This document shows, in pieces, positions 1 to 9,665 of a stretch of 37,039 nucleotides of DNA. Under the pieces are notes generated by a model. The model was not told the origin of the DNA. It made no database searches and saw only the letters and a list, made by a program, of their open reading frames with translations. The position numbers were made by a program, and so were the translations under genes. Within the stretch, counting starts at the first letter, position 1. Every line of letters starts with the position of its first letter. The DNA comes from an uncultured Pseudomonadales bacterium (GTDB lineage: Bacteria > Pseudomonadota > Gammaproteobacteria > Pseudomonadales > Azotimanducaceae): contig CAJJAX010000037.1 of NCBI GenBank assembly GCA_905182155.1, positions 1 to 37,039 of the forward strand, written 5' to 3'.

Positions 1-877
1 ATAGCGAAACGGCCATGGGGCGAGCTAAGTCTGAAAGCCTTTCGTCTGCGGTCTTTGATGTTGAGATGCATGAAAAGGCCAAGGCCATGCTATTGATGCG
101 CTCGAAACTCCAAGATGCGATTGATCAAAAGGTTCTGCTGCCCTATTTCCAACCGATTGTTGATCTGAAAACGCTCAAAATTGTCAGCTTCGAGGCTTTA
201 GTGCGCTGGCCAACTAGCGGGTGAGGGGTTTATTCCGCCAGATGAGTTTATGCCTTTAGCTGAGAAGAGTGGACTGGTGTTGCTGTTGGGAGACCTGATG
301 CTCGAGACGGTCCTGCCAACAACTCAAGGCGTTTAACTTAAAAGCAATTGAAGGCTTTTCCATTGCCGTCAATATCTCCTCAGAGCAGTTTTCTGAGGCC
401 TTGGTAGATCGTTTGGATCAGTTGATTTTGGAATACGGCTTAGCGCCCCAGCAAATTGGCTTGGAGATTACTGAAAGCGTGGCCATGAAAGCCATCGATA
501 GTAATTTAAAACTCCTCGAAAAATTCCGGGCGAGAGGTCACAAAATCAGTGTGGATGATTTTGGTACGGGTTATTCGTCGTTGGCCTATTTAAAGCGATT
601 TCCACTCGACACGTTGAAAATTGATCGAGCGTTTATCCAGGAGCTAGCGCGGGACACCGATGACTTTATTATCGCAAAAGCCATCATAGATTTGGGACAC
701 AGTTTGGGGCTAAAAATCGTCGCCGAGGGTGTGGAGACGCAAGCCCAACTCAAGTTGCTCCAAGAGTTGGGCTGTGATCTAGGCCAAGGCTTTTATTTCC
801 AGAAAGCCAGCACGGGTGAAATGATCAGCCAATGCTATGAACGCGGTCTGCCGCTGGGGCGTGCGCAAACGCTCTAG
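1..877 (+). pseudogene. C-terminal part of a GGDEF-EAL cyclic-di-GMP phosphodiesterase, 5' end outside window, two frameshifts
   Basis: The reading frame is already open at base 3. The first residues (TAMGRAK, then VFDVEMHEKA) match the end of a GGDEF domain and the linker into an EAL domain, so the gene starts upstream of the window. The EAL domain would hydrolyse c-di-GMP to pGpG. Its catalytic motifs can all be read: FEALVRW, NIS, LEITES, VDDFGTGYSS, LKIDRAF, AEGVET and QGFYF. They are spread over three frames. One extra base lies near 219-221 (GGG where GG restores TSGEGFIPP), and one near 313-315 (CC where C restores TVLQQLKAF). Since every metal and substrate residue is retained, the indels look recent or are sequencing errors. 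The family call is firm; whether the gene is truly broken is not. Confidence 0.85.
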
Positions 878-889
878 TCGCGGCCTGCG

Positions 890-1602
890 TTAAGCAAGCA
901 GCGCGCCGCCGTCAATGTCGATCACAACTCCGGTCATGTAATGGTTCGCCATGGAAAGGATCAGCGCTTCGGCCACTTCTTCTGGTAAACCCACTCGACC
1001 GAGGGGCATACCCTTGCCAATCGCGGTCATCGTTGCAGCTTTTTTGTCACCAAAGTGATCAAACATCGGCGTATCAATGATCCCTGGCGCAACCGCATTG
1101 ACCCGTCGCGGTGCCAGTTCCTTTGCGAGCGCGCGCACAAGACCTTCAACTGCGCAGCCAGTACAAGAAACCGAGATCATGCCAGGATTACAGCGTCTTG
1201 CTGGTGTGCCCGAAACGAGGGTGATCGACCCGTTATCTGCAAGAAATGGCACGCCAGATCGGACGACGTGGGTGTAACCCCAGAACTTATCAAAAGCCGC
1301 TCTAAATTGGTCATCCGTCTGGTCCATAAACGGCGCCGTGGTTCGCGTGGCACCGGTCGCTGCACCAACAAGATGATCAATATGGCCAACTGAGGCAAAG
1401 AGTGCTTTCAAGCCATCTGGGTCGTGGTGTCGACTTGTGAAAACGTAATGCCGGGATGCAGCGCAGTCGCCTGCGAGATCTTTTCTTCGGTTCGGCTCGC
1501 TGCCCAGACCTTAGCGCCCGCGTGTTGGGCCATGACAGCTGTGGCGAGACCAATGCCGGAGGTGCCACCAATAATGACGACGTTTTTTCCTTCCAGTGAC
1601 AT
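890..1602 (-). pseudogene. Short-chain dehydrogenase/reductase lacking the YxxxK pair, one frameshift
   Basis: Two adjacent minus-strand frames together make one SDR of about 237 residues. The N-terminal part (1602 down to about 1425) starts MSLEGKNVVIIGG and has the nucleotide-binding motif GGTSGIG. The C-terminal part (about 1425 to 890) has DHLVGAA, the SDR motif RVNAVAPGIIDTP and ends in DIDGG. Restoring one G around 1422-1426 joins them as VDTTDPDGLKALF. In the segment that normally carries the Tyr-x-x-x-Lys active site the protein reads SVSCTGCAVEGL, so both Tyr and Lys are missing. Some SDR subfamilies naturally lack this pair, so this need not be decay. The start at 1602 has only a weak AAGAG upstream. 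It is transcribed convergently with the EAL gene. Substrate unknown. Confidence 0.8.
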
Positions 1603-1722
1603 AAGACGGTACTCTTAAATGAATGGGTGAAGACGATAACAGCTCAATTAAGACTTTAGCAAAGTCAGTTTTCAGTGCAATGACAAGCGTAGGGCCCTTT
1701 AAGGCAAAAGGCGGCGTAAGCA

Positions 1723-2493
1723 GTGCAAGCAAGAGGTGGTTGGTATGATCGAGGGTTAGCAGCACCCGGTGAGTCGAGGGATGTGCAAGGCCGGGGTGCG
1801 GAGATTGCCGATGCCTCATGGGGCTCGGTCGGTCGCCAGGGCGTATTGCTGATTCATGGGCGTAACGCCCATCGCCGTTGGTGGCAGTTCGTTGCGCGCT
1901 TTATGGCGGATAATTTTCGGGTCGCGGCAGTGGATCTGTCCGGTCATGGCGATAGTGCGTGGCGGTCCCAATATTCCAAGCCGCTATTCGCTGATCAAGC
2001 CCGAAGGGTAATGGCGGCCGCGGGCCTCGGAAGCAAACCCTTTGTTGTCGCGCAGAGCTTTGGCGGTTTTGTTGGTCTGGACGTGCATCAACGCTATGGC
2101 GCGGATATCGGCAGCATTATTGTTGCTCATTTTACCGCGGCCCCAGCGAGTCGATATACTGAGTGGGGGCTTCGTAAAGCCGCCGCCGGGGCAGCGGCGC
2201 GTCGCACGCGGACCTATGAAGACGGTGATGCCGCGCTGGCGCGGTTTCGGTTAATTCCCGAACAGCCTTGCGCCCACCCTGGTATTGTTCGTTACCTCGC
2301 CGAGCATGCCCTGCGTCAGGTCGACCCAGGCTTTACCGAGTAGCTTGACCCGACATTGTTCGACGAGCTTGAAATGGGCATGGATCTACCAGACCTCAAT
2401 CAACCTTTGATCGCCATTCAATCTGGCACCGAATGTAAGCCGACGCGCGTTAAGGTTTCGAGTAGGGCGTCAGATCGGCGGCGGCTTTTATAA
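1723..2493 (+). pseudogene. Alpha/beta hydrolase remnant (nonsense codon and missing C-terminus)
   Basis: The protein has the alpha/beta-hydrolase fold signatures LLIHGRNAHRRWW (oxyanion region), VDLSGHGDS and a nucleophile elbow AQSFGG, where most relatives have GHSxGG. The frame is stopped by TAG at 2341-2343. The same frame continues past it with family-like sequence (LDPTLFDELEMGMDLP, then PLIAIQSG) up to a TAA at 2491-2493. After about 2440 the similarity fades, and the C-terminal segment that normally supplies the catalytic His is absent. The GTG at 1723 is only the first possible start; GTG 1783 is nearer to the conserved block, and a frameshift around 1775 is possible. This is the one gene in the left part that I believe is decayed rather than just misread, because its end is missing. 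Confidence 0.7.
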
Positions 2494-2928
2494 ATTGGCT
2501 GGGTTGAGTCAATTGGGATGAATGCTTTGTGCCAAAGTGATTTAGATCGACAGCCTGTCAGCGGTATACTTTCGTTATAATCTGCGCCTTTCGGCCCAGA
2601 TTAAAAAAGAGCGCGCGTCTTAAAGCGCTTTGATGACCACAGGGTTTGTTCAGAAGAGAACCGTGCAAGACCAGTCCGCGCTCAGATGAGCGCATTGCCT
2701 GCGCGTTGATTCGCTTGGCGCGGCATGGCCGACGTGCGAAAGGCTCGGAATTCTAGAGTTTAGCAATTTAAGACGCGTCGGAATGAACTGCTTTGGGGTG
2801 TTATATTGAAAGATTGCGTGTCTAAAGGGTTAGGGTCTATAGACCCAGGGTCCTAAGGCGTCGTGTTTAAGCGCTGGGATCCAAGCGTCGAGGGGTGCGT
2901 GGCAGTGCAGAGGAAGGCGGTGGATAAG
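2494..2928. other. Intergenic region without a recognised gene
   Basis: About 430 bp between the hydrolase remnant and the cyclophilin start. No ORF with plausible homology was seen on either strand. A TATAAT box at 2576-2581 preceded by CTGTCA at 2555-2560 (15-bp spacing) is the only promoter-like element. It would give a long untranslated leader of more than 300 nt for the cyclophilin gene. The rest could be more remnant of a decayed gene or an unrecognised small RNA. Confidence 0.4.
2576..2581 (+). promoter_or_regulatory. Candidate sigma70 -10 box (TATAAT) upstream of cyclophilin gene
   Basis: Perfect TATAAT, with a TATACT also present at 2565-2570. The best -35 match is CTGTCA at 2555-2560, with a short 15-bp spacer, so this is only a candidate. 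No other promoter-like sequence was seen before the cyclophilin/phosphatase pair. Confidence 0.35.
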
Positions 2929-3582
2929 ATGAAAAGCTTGAGCGGTTCAATGAGCACTTTGATTCGTAGTCTGAGCCTGTTCGGGCTCGTTTGCTCCGGT
3001 GCAGCCGCGGCAGACCCGGTCCGGGTGATTATGGAGACGACATACGGCGCCATCACGCTCGAAGTTAATACGGATAAAGCGCCCGCAACGGCCGCTAACT
3101 TTCTGCAGTATGTTGATCAAGCCGGTTATGACCATACGATTTTTCATCGCGTGATCGACGGGTTCATGATTCAAGGCGGGGGTCATTATCGTGATTTGAC
3201 CGAATCCCCATCCGGCCCGAGTCTTTTCAACGAGGCGGATAATGGGTTGCGAAACGAAGTTGGCACGATTGCAATGGCCAGAATGTCCGAAATAGATAGT
3301 GCCACCAATCAGTTTTTTATCAATGTTGCCGATAACCCGCGATTAGATCATCAGCCAACAAGCTGTAGCCGATCGGATGAGGCAGCGGCTGCGGCACGAG
3401 CGGAACGCGGTCTATTCAAGCCAAAGCGGTGTAAGAGTTTCGGTTATGCCGTGTTTGGTCGAGTCATTGATGGTATGACCGTCGTGAAAACCATTGAGCA
3501 AGTTGCAACGGACGCTCAAGGTGGCTTTTTTGATGCCCCTAAAGAACCGATCACCATTATCTCGATTAGGCGGTTACCATGA
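2929..3582 (+). CDS. ppiA: Periplasmic peptidyl-prolyl cis-trans isomerase, cyclophilin type
   Basis: This cyclophilin catalyses isomerisation of Xaa-Pro bonds in exported proteins. I chose ATG 2929 (MKSLSG), with AGGAAGG about a dozen bases upstream; ATG 2950 is also possible, and a GTG at 2863 is the first in frame. Residues after the start form a signal peptide (LIRSLSLFGLVCSGAAAAD) with likely cleavage at AAA-AD, which places the enzyme in the periplasm. Family motifs are FHRVIDGFMIQGGG and NQFFINVADN, followed by GYAVFGRVIDGM. Between NPRLD and GYAVFG there is a roughly 30-residue insertion with two cysteines (CSRSDEAAAA to KRCKSF) that could form a disulfide. Its stop overlaps the start of the next gene (ATGA at 3579), so the two are probably translated together. 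Confidence 0.88.
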   Translation: MKSLSGSMSTLIRSLSLFGLVCSGAAAADPVRVIMETTYGAITLEVNTDKAPATAANFLQYVDQAGYDHTIFHRVIDGFMIQGGGHYRDLTESPSGPSLFNEADNGLRNEVGTIAMARMSEIDSATNQFFINVADNPRLDHQPTSCSRSDEAAAAARAERGLFKPKRCKSFGYAVFGRVIDGMTVVKTIEQVATDAQGGFFDAPKEPITIISIRRLP

Positions 3583-5297
3583 TGATACAGACGATAAAGA
3601 TGAAACGGGCGCCCGGGTGCTCGCCGCGAGTGTTCGGTTGGTTTCAGCACCGCGCTGCTCAGTCTTATGTGCGCGCCTGCATTCGGGATGACCGAAGTTG
3701 GTCAGGGTGGTTCCGGCTTGTCGCCGTCACCAAAGCTCGTGGTGGTCATTGCCATCGACCAGTTGCGTCGTGATCGGTTGTTTGAGTCGACTCACTCCGG
3801 GCTGGGGCGCTTGGTTCAGGCCGGTCGGATTTTCACGGATGGACAAGTCGCGCATGGCATTACGACGACCTGTCCAGGCCATGCCTCGATCTTGACCGGC
3901 TTAAACCCAGAACATCACGGCCTACCCAGTAATTCATTTTTAGACCGTGCCACAGGCAAGGTTCGCTATTGTGTTGGCTCTGATGATCCGGCGCACTCCG
4001 TGTTGGGCGGCAAGAAGGGGCGGAGTCCCACTAATCTCCGAGCGGACACCTTAGGCGATTGGCTCAAAGCCAAAAATCCCGAGCATTCGCGTTTTCTCGG
4101 TTTCGGCTAAGGATCGAGCTGCGATCACGCTCGGCGGAATGCATCCGGATGCGCGTTTACTGGTTTGACTCGGCACAAGGGCGATTTACAACCAGTGGCT
4201 ATTATGAAAACGCGTTGCCAAGTTACGTCTTGGCGTTCAACGGTCAGGCGCCGTCGATCGATGGGTTTTATGCGCGGTTTTCCGGAGCGCTGGGACCATG
4301 CCGCGGGCGCGGCGCGAGTCGACGACTATCACGGTGAAGATCCCCGGTATGACCGCGTCAGTGGGCACCCGCTCAAAGCTGGGACGGCTGAGGAGATTGC
4401 AAAGCAAGTTTACGCGTCACCCTTTATCGATGAGGCCACGATCGCGTTGGCGCAATTAATGGTGACCGAGGAGGCACTTGGCCAGGGCTCGGCGTTGGAT
4501 TTGTTATCCATTAGCTTGTCTGCCACGGATACGGTGGGTCACTTGTATGGGCCTAGAAGTGCTGAGGCAGCGGACGCACTCGATCGATTGGATCAGATGC
4601 TCGGCCAGTTCTTGAGCGGCTTGGATGAACAACTGGGCGCCAACAATTATTGGGTGGTATTGACCGCAGATCATGGTGTGGCGGAGCTGCCTGAGTGGGC
4701 CCGTGAGAATAACGCGTTGAACTGTCCATCTGATGAAGGCCGGCTGACGCCAATCGCGCTTTATCTTGGTTTGAATTGGCATCTGTACCGAGCTTTCACC
4801 TGGCCGTTTGGGGATCCGAGAACCTTACTGTCCAGTGATGGGGGGCATCTGTATGTTCAGGAAGCCGGCTTGTTGAAATTCGGCTTGACCCGCGCAACTG
4901 TGGTGGCAGAAGTGATTACGTATCTTGAATCAAAGCCTGAAATCGAAAAGGTTTGGGGCATTGAGGCGCTCTCGACGGCCTCCGGCGAACTGGCTGAGGC
5001 AATGAAACGCAGTTTGGTGCCGGACCGCTTAGGTGATGCGCTCGTTCAAATGGCCGAAGGCTGTTTGATCGACGAATTGGGCACAACCCATGGGTCCCCC
5101 CATAACTACGACCGGATATTCCAATCGTTTTCTATGGCGCCGGGATCGAGCCGGGCAAGATCCCCGGGCCTGCCTATAGCATCGATATTGCGGCAACGCT
5201 TGCGCATTATCTTGGGGTGGTACCCGATCATCGACTCGACGGCGCGGTGCTCGATTTAACCGGTAAAGCCCGGCTTCAACCGGTCCCTGATGACTAA
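3579..5297 (+). pseudogene. Secreted alkaline-phosphatase-superfamily (type I phosphodiesterase/PafA-like) protein with about five frameshifts
   Basis: Read across frames this is one periplasmic alkaline phosphatase family protein that would release phosphate from organic phosphoesters. ATG 3579 overlaps the cyclophilin stop. Metal and nucleophile motifs are present: VVVIAIDQLRRD, TTTCPGHASILTG (Thr nucleophile), SATDTVGHLYGP, TADHGV and THGSPHNYDR. The signal peptide (FSTALLSLMCAPAFG, about 3643-3687) is in a different frame from the ATG. Further shifts fall near 4085-4090, 4150 (dropping one base gives MHPDAVYWFDS), 4280 (TTTT for TTT gives ARFPERWDH) and 5118 (one missing base gives DRHIPIVFYGAGIEPG). 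The corrected frame ends at 5297, not at the TAA at 5259. All catalytic motifs survive, so sequencing error is as likely as true loss. Confidence 0.8.
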
Positions 5298-5390
5298 GTT
5301 CTCACGCATTGGGTCTGGACAGGTCCTAAATCTCGGGGGATGATGCTGTAATCCGATAACGCTTTGATCCATTGAAAAGGAGGCAAGCCT

Positions 5391-6237
5391 ATGCAGATTC
5401 AATCGCTAACGCCACATTTGGGCGCCATCGTGCAGGGTGTTGATTTATCCGAGCCTATGAGCGGCGAAACATTTCAGGCACTCAACGCGGTTTATTTGGA
5501 CTGGTCTGTGCTGGCATTTCCAGATCAGCAGTTATCCCAGGCCCAGCATAAGGCCTTTGCGAGTCGTTTTTGGCGCTTTGCATACCCATCCCATGCATGC
5601 CCGTCAGCAGAAGGGCGACCCTCATGTGTTACGGGTCGCAACCAATGCACAATCAGCCTATACCGCAGGTGAAGGTTGGCATACTGATGTCACGTGCGAT
5701 GAATTTCCGCCGCAATGCTCGCTGCTTTATGTCACCGAGACGCCGGAGGGCGGTGGCGGGGATACCCTGTTTGCCGATATGTACCTCGCGTTTGAGTTGC
5801 TCTCGGATCCGATGAAAGCCTTCCTGTCTGGGCTGACCGCAATTCATGACGGCGCTTTGCCCTATGTGGGGGCTTATAAATCGGTGCCGCCGGAAGGGGG
5901 GTATCCAAGAAATGAGCATCCGGTTATTGCCCAGCATCCCGAGACGCACCGACCGGTGCTCTACGTCAACAGCGGCTTTACCAGTCGGATCAAAGGGTTG
6001 AGCGCTCGGGAAAGCGATGCGTTGTTACAGCTTTTATTCCGCCATATCGAAAGTACGCCGAAATTAACAGCGCGGGTTTCGTGGGCTCCGAATACCTTGG
6101 TGCTTTGGGATAACCGTTGCACCCAACATCATTCTGTTTGGGATTACTATCCGGGCAGTCGCTATGGCGAACGGGTATCGGTGGTTGCAGATGAAAGGCC
6201 CGCCGCTTACCAGAAGCTGCTGGGCGCGGCCGTTTAA
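5391..6237 (+). pseudogene. TauD/TfdA-family alpha-ketoglutarate-dependent dioxygenase, one homopolymer frameshift
   Basis: An Fe(II)/2-oxoglutarate dioxygenase of the TauD/TfdA type; such enzymes hydroxylate taurine, aryloxyalkanoates and similar substrates. ATG 5391 is well placed behind AGGAGG. The N-terminal part (IQSLTPHLGAIVQGVDLSEP) breaks at the run of five T at about 5567-5571. With four T the frame continues as ASRFGALHTHPMHAR and runs to the stop at 6235-6237, about 281 residues, the usual length. The iron ligands can be read as HxD in GWHTDVTCDE and the distal His in CTQHHSVWDYYPGSR, whose Arg should bind 2-oxoglutarate. The true substrate cannot be told. The lone indel in a T-run, with all ligands retained, favours a read error. 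Confidence 0.85.
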
Positions 6238-6248
6238 AACGGCCGCGC
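6224..6248. terminator. Perfect GC-rich hairpin between convergent genes
   Basis: Twelve bases (GCGCGGCCGTTT) are followed by one A and the exact reverse complement, overlapping the stop codon of the TauD-like gene. It sits where transcription from the left meets the converging amidohydrolase gene, so it may act as a two-way terminator or transcript-stabilising hairpin. There is no clear T-tract, so it is not a textbook intrinsic terminator. Confidence 0.45.
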
Positions 6249-6392
6249 TGCCCCTTTGATTTGATGCGCCGCTGGGCCGACAGCTATGTGCAATGGCCCT
6301 AATTGAATGACTGAGTTTGAATAACTCGGGTTGAATCGGGCCCCAAACCGCTGACCTCAAACCTTTGCTGGCGTGCAATGGGCTTTGCCGGT

Positions 6393-7403
6393 TTACAACG
6401 CGGCTAACCCGTAAACCTTTGCTGCAGTGCCATAAAACAATTGATCTTTGACCTCGCTTGAGAAATCGCCAGCGATTTTCTTCAACGCGTTGTACAGAGG
6501 GTTGTAGCCAATGGAGCGTTTATCAACGGGGAAATTACTCTCAAACATACATCGATCAGGCCCGAAACAGTCAATGGTATGTCGATAATAGTCTCCATGA
6601 GCGGCCACAATTTCATCGGAACTGGCGGGCTTGTCGCGCTCATCCCATCCCCAACCATTAATCACCATGGCCAATCCACCTAATTTAGCCACTATATTCT
6701 TACAGCGAGCAAGTTCTGCAACATCCGCTTTCCATTGCGGAAACAACTCTTTTTGTTTGCACGGGCCAACCCCGAGGGGCGTGCCGAAGTGATCCAAGAT
6801 CATCACGGTCTCTGGGCACGCTTGGGCAAGCCCTATAAAATCTTGGTTTTGATAGTGATAATGCCAGGTATCGAAGGTCAGATTGTGCCGGCCCAGTTCC
6901 TGTATACCACGGCGATAATCTGGGTTCTCATACAAATCCTTCGGCGCTCGGCCGGGTATCGTCAGCGTTTCAGGGTAAAGCGCGTGCGCCCCAGCGTGCC
7001 GAACCCCACGAAATAGGCCCTGGCCTGCCGTTCGATGTTGCTCAAAGAGTTGCTTAAGGGTTTGGCTGGGTAACCTGAGATCGATCTTGCCGACAATGCC
7101 GGCGATGGTGGCCTGCATCGGGTCGCCCCGACTGAACTCGGCCTGCTGGGCGACAAAGGCGGTTTCGCCAAGCGAGCGCGCCTCTTCCGGCCCATGGGTG
7201 AGGTATTCAGCCCCGCATTCTACAAAAACGGTCATCTTAACCTGGTGTCCGGCGCCGGTGTCCTGCCAGAGGTCATGGACTAAATAGTCGTTTTCTGGAC
7301 GCCGCCACAAATGATGGTGCGGATCAATAATCCTTTGATTCGGCTCGATGGGGTCTTCGGAAACTTGATCTAGCCAGGCTTGGGTACCGTTTTGAGGAAC
7401 CAT
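6393..7403 (-). CDS. Amidohydrolase 2 family metal-dependent hydrolase
   Basis: A 336-residue TIM-barrel protein of the amidohydrolase-2 group (relatives hydrolyse lactones or decarboxylate ring-cleavage products). The N-terminal metal motif reads RIIDPHHHLWRR. Further along are LFRGVRH, FDTWHYHYQN, MILDHFGTP (metal or catalytic His) and FESNFPVDK, typical of the C-terminal active-site Asp/Pro region. The start at 7403 has GAAAGG about ten bases upstream. The gene is intact, in contrast to its left neighbours, and is transcribed divergently from the fadB-like gene. The exact substrate is unknown. Confidence 0.85.
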   Translation of the reverse strand: MVPQNGTQAWLDQVSEDPIEPNQRIIDPHHHLWRRPENDYLVHDLWQDTGAGHQVKMTVFVECGAEYLTHGPEEARSLGETAFVAQQAEFSRGDPMQATIAGIVGKIDLRLPSQTLKQLFEQHRTAGQGLFRGVRHAGAHALYPETLTIPGRAPKDLYENPDYRRGIQELGRHNLTFDTWHYHYQNQDFIGLAQACPETVMILDHFGTPLGVGPCKQKELFPQWKADVAELARCKNIVAKLGGLAMVINGWGWDERDKPASSDEIVAAHGDYYRHTIDCFGPDRCMFESNFPVDKRSIGYNPLYNALKKIAGDFSSEVKDQLFYGTAAKVYGLAAL

Positions 7404-7513
7404 TGTCTGTGGGCCTTTCGATTAAGGTGGGTGCTTGGAGCGTAACGCGACCGTCAAGTTAAAACAAACCGGGACCACTCAGTGGCGCCGCCCCAAAATG
7501 GGTTAAACCCAGT

Positions 7514-7519
7514 TATACT
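7514..7519 (+). promoter_or_regulatory. Candidate -10 box (TATACT) upstream of fadB-like gene
   Basis: TATACT lies about 37 bases before the GTG start of the multifunctional enzyme, in the divergent intergenic region. No good -35 hexamer is visible, so the call rests on position and the -10 only. Confidence 0.3.
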
Positions 7520-7555
7520 CTTGCCTTTTCCGTGATTATCTAAAAAGGAGCGTTC

Positions 7556-9659
7556 GTGAAAGGATCAGTACATTATGAAGTGCGTGGGGGAATCTGCGCT
7601 GTTGAGCATCGATAATCCGCCCGTCAATCCCTTGTCATCCGGGGTACGTCAGGGTTTGTTCGACGGTATGACCCGTGCTTTGGCCGACGATCAAATTAAA
7701 ACTGTGGTTGTGACCGGTCTAAATAGAGCCTTTATTGCGGGTGCGGATATCAGTGAGTTTGGTGCAGCCGCATCACAAGGCGCTGGATTGAATGAGGTTC
7801 TTGCGTTGATGGAGGGTAGCGACAAGCCTGTCATCGCCGCGATCAATGGAACCGCCTTTGGTGGCGGCCTAGAAGTGGCCTTGTGCTGTGACTACCGGGT
7901 TGCCTTGGCAACGGCGCCATTGGGCTTGCCCGAAGTCAAACTGGGTCTTCTGCCGGGCGCTGGCGGAACCCAGAGATTGCCAAGACTGATCGGCGCTGAA
8001 GCGGCGATCCCTTTGATCATTTCCGGAAATCCAGTGCCGGCGCCTGCAGCCCTCAAGTTGGGGATTGTTGATCAAGTCGTCGACGAAAATGTGGTTGAGG
8101 CCGCTTTGAGCTTTGCCGCGGACCTCAAAGGTCGAGGGAGTCCTACTCGAAAGATCAGAGATCTATCGGATAAAGTCCTCGCAGATCGAAACCAGCCCGA
8201 TTTGTTTACCAAGGCGGCTGCAAACCTTGATAAAACCCATCGCGGCCAATTTGCCCCGGCTCAGATCCTCAAGTGTATTGAGGCAGCCGTAACCTTGGAT
8301 GATTTTGATGCGGGTATGGCGGTCGAGCGAACGTGCTTTGCGGCGTGTTTAGGTGATCCGCAACGAGAAGCGTTGATCCATATCTTTTTCGCGGAACGCG
8401 CGGCGAATAAAATTCCGGGATTATCGAAGGATATGCCGCTCATCGACGTTCAAAAGGCTGCGGTCATTGGCGCCGGCACCATGGGCGGAGGTATCGCGAT
8501 GTGTTTTGCCAATGCTGGCATTTCGGTGCAACTCCATGACAATGATCCAGAAGGCCTCAAGCGGGGGCTAAAAGTCATCGAAGGCAATTATGCGAGAACG
8601 GTTGCGAAGGGCCGCTTGACCCAGGCAGCAATGGATCAGCGTATGGCGCTCATTCAACCGGCAGACCGCCTTGAGGATTTCGGCCAAGCAGATGTTGTGG
8701 TCGAAGCCGTTTATGAAAATCTGGATTTGAAGAAAGAAATCTTCGCAAAACTCGATGGCATTATGAAGCCCGGCGCGTTGCTTGCCAGTAACACTTCCGG
8801 CTTAGATATTGACGCCATTGCAGCGAGCACGAACCGGCCGGAATTTGTCTGTGGCATGCATTTTTTCAGTCCAGCCAATGTGATGCGTTTGCTTGAGGTG
8901 GTTCGAGGGGCGAAATCGTCACCAGAAGCCCTCGGTACCGCGATGGCATTGGGCAAGCGACTCGGAAAAGTGAGTGTTATGGCAGGCAATTGCCCCGGCT
9001 TTATCGGCAATCGAATGATCGGTGGTTATAGCCGTCAGGCAAACTTGATGATCCTTGAAGGCGCAAGCCCTGAACAGGTCGATACGGTGATCTATAACTT
9101 TGGTTTGGCAATGGGGCCGTTCGCAATGGCGGATATGGTGGGTCTCGACCTCGGTTGGCGTGCAAGAAAAATGCGGGGTGGCTCGAATGACATTATCGCT
9201 CGGATCCCGGATGCGCTGTGTGAAATGGATCGGTATGGTCAGAAAAACGGTTTGGGGTATTACCGCTATGAAAACGGCGATCGCACCCCGGTGGTCGATC
9301 CGATTGCGCTTGAGGTGATTGAGCGCGTTTCCGAAAACTTAGGCTATGAGCGGAAGCACTTCACTGATGACGAGATTCTCAAACGGTGTATTTATCCACT
9401 GGTTAACATTGGTGCGCAATTGCTCGACGAGGGTCACGCCTTGCGGGCGGGCGATATCGACACGGTTTATGTAAATGGTTATGGCTTCCCAAGCCATGTT
9501 GGTGGTCCCATGTGGTTTGCCGATGTTCAAGGGCTGAGTGCAGTGCTGGCGGATATTCAGCGATTTTACGAGGAAACCGGTGATGAGGCTTGGAAACCTG
9601 CGCCGCTACTTGAGCGACTTGTGGCCGAAGGCAAGACCTTTGCTTCATTGGATCAGTAG
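7556..9659 (+). CDS. Bifunctional enoyl-CoA hydratase / 3-hydroxyacyl-CoA dehydrogenase (peroxisomal MFE1-like); frameshift near the start
   Basis: This carries out hydration of enoyl-CoA and NAD-dependent oxidation of 3-hydroxyacyl-CoA in beta-oxidation. The N-terminal crotonase part has AFIAGADISEF and GTAFGGGLEVAL with two Glu (GLEV and LPEVKLGLLPGAGGTQRL). A Rossmann motif GAGTMGGG follows at about residue 300, and MHFFSPANVMRLLEVV carries the dehydrogenase His and Glu. At about 700 residues, with a duplicated C-terminal HADH helical domain, it resembles peroxisomal multifunctional enzyme 1. I place the start at GTG 7556, five bases after AAAAAGGAG. Its frame (VHYEVRG) joins the main frame if the GGGGG at 7584-7588 is read as four G, giving VRGESALLSIDNPPVN. 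The ATG at 7575 in the long frame has no such ribosome site and drops a conserved strand. Confidence 0.93.
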
Positions 9660-9665
9660 CGCGGC

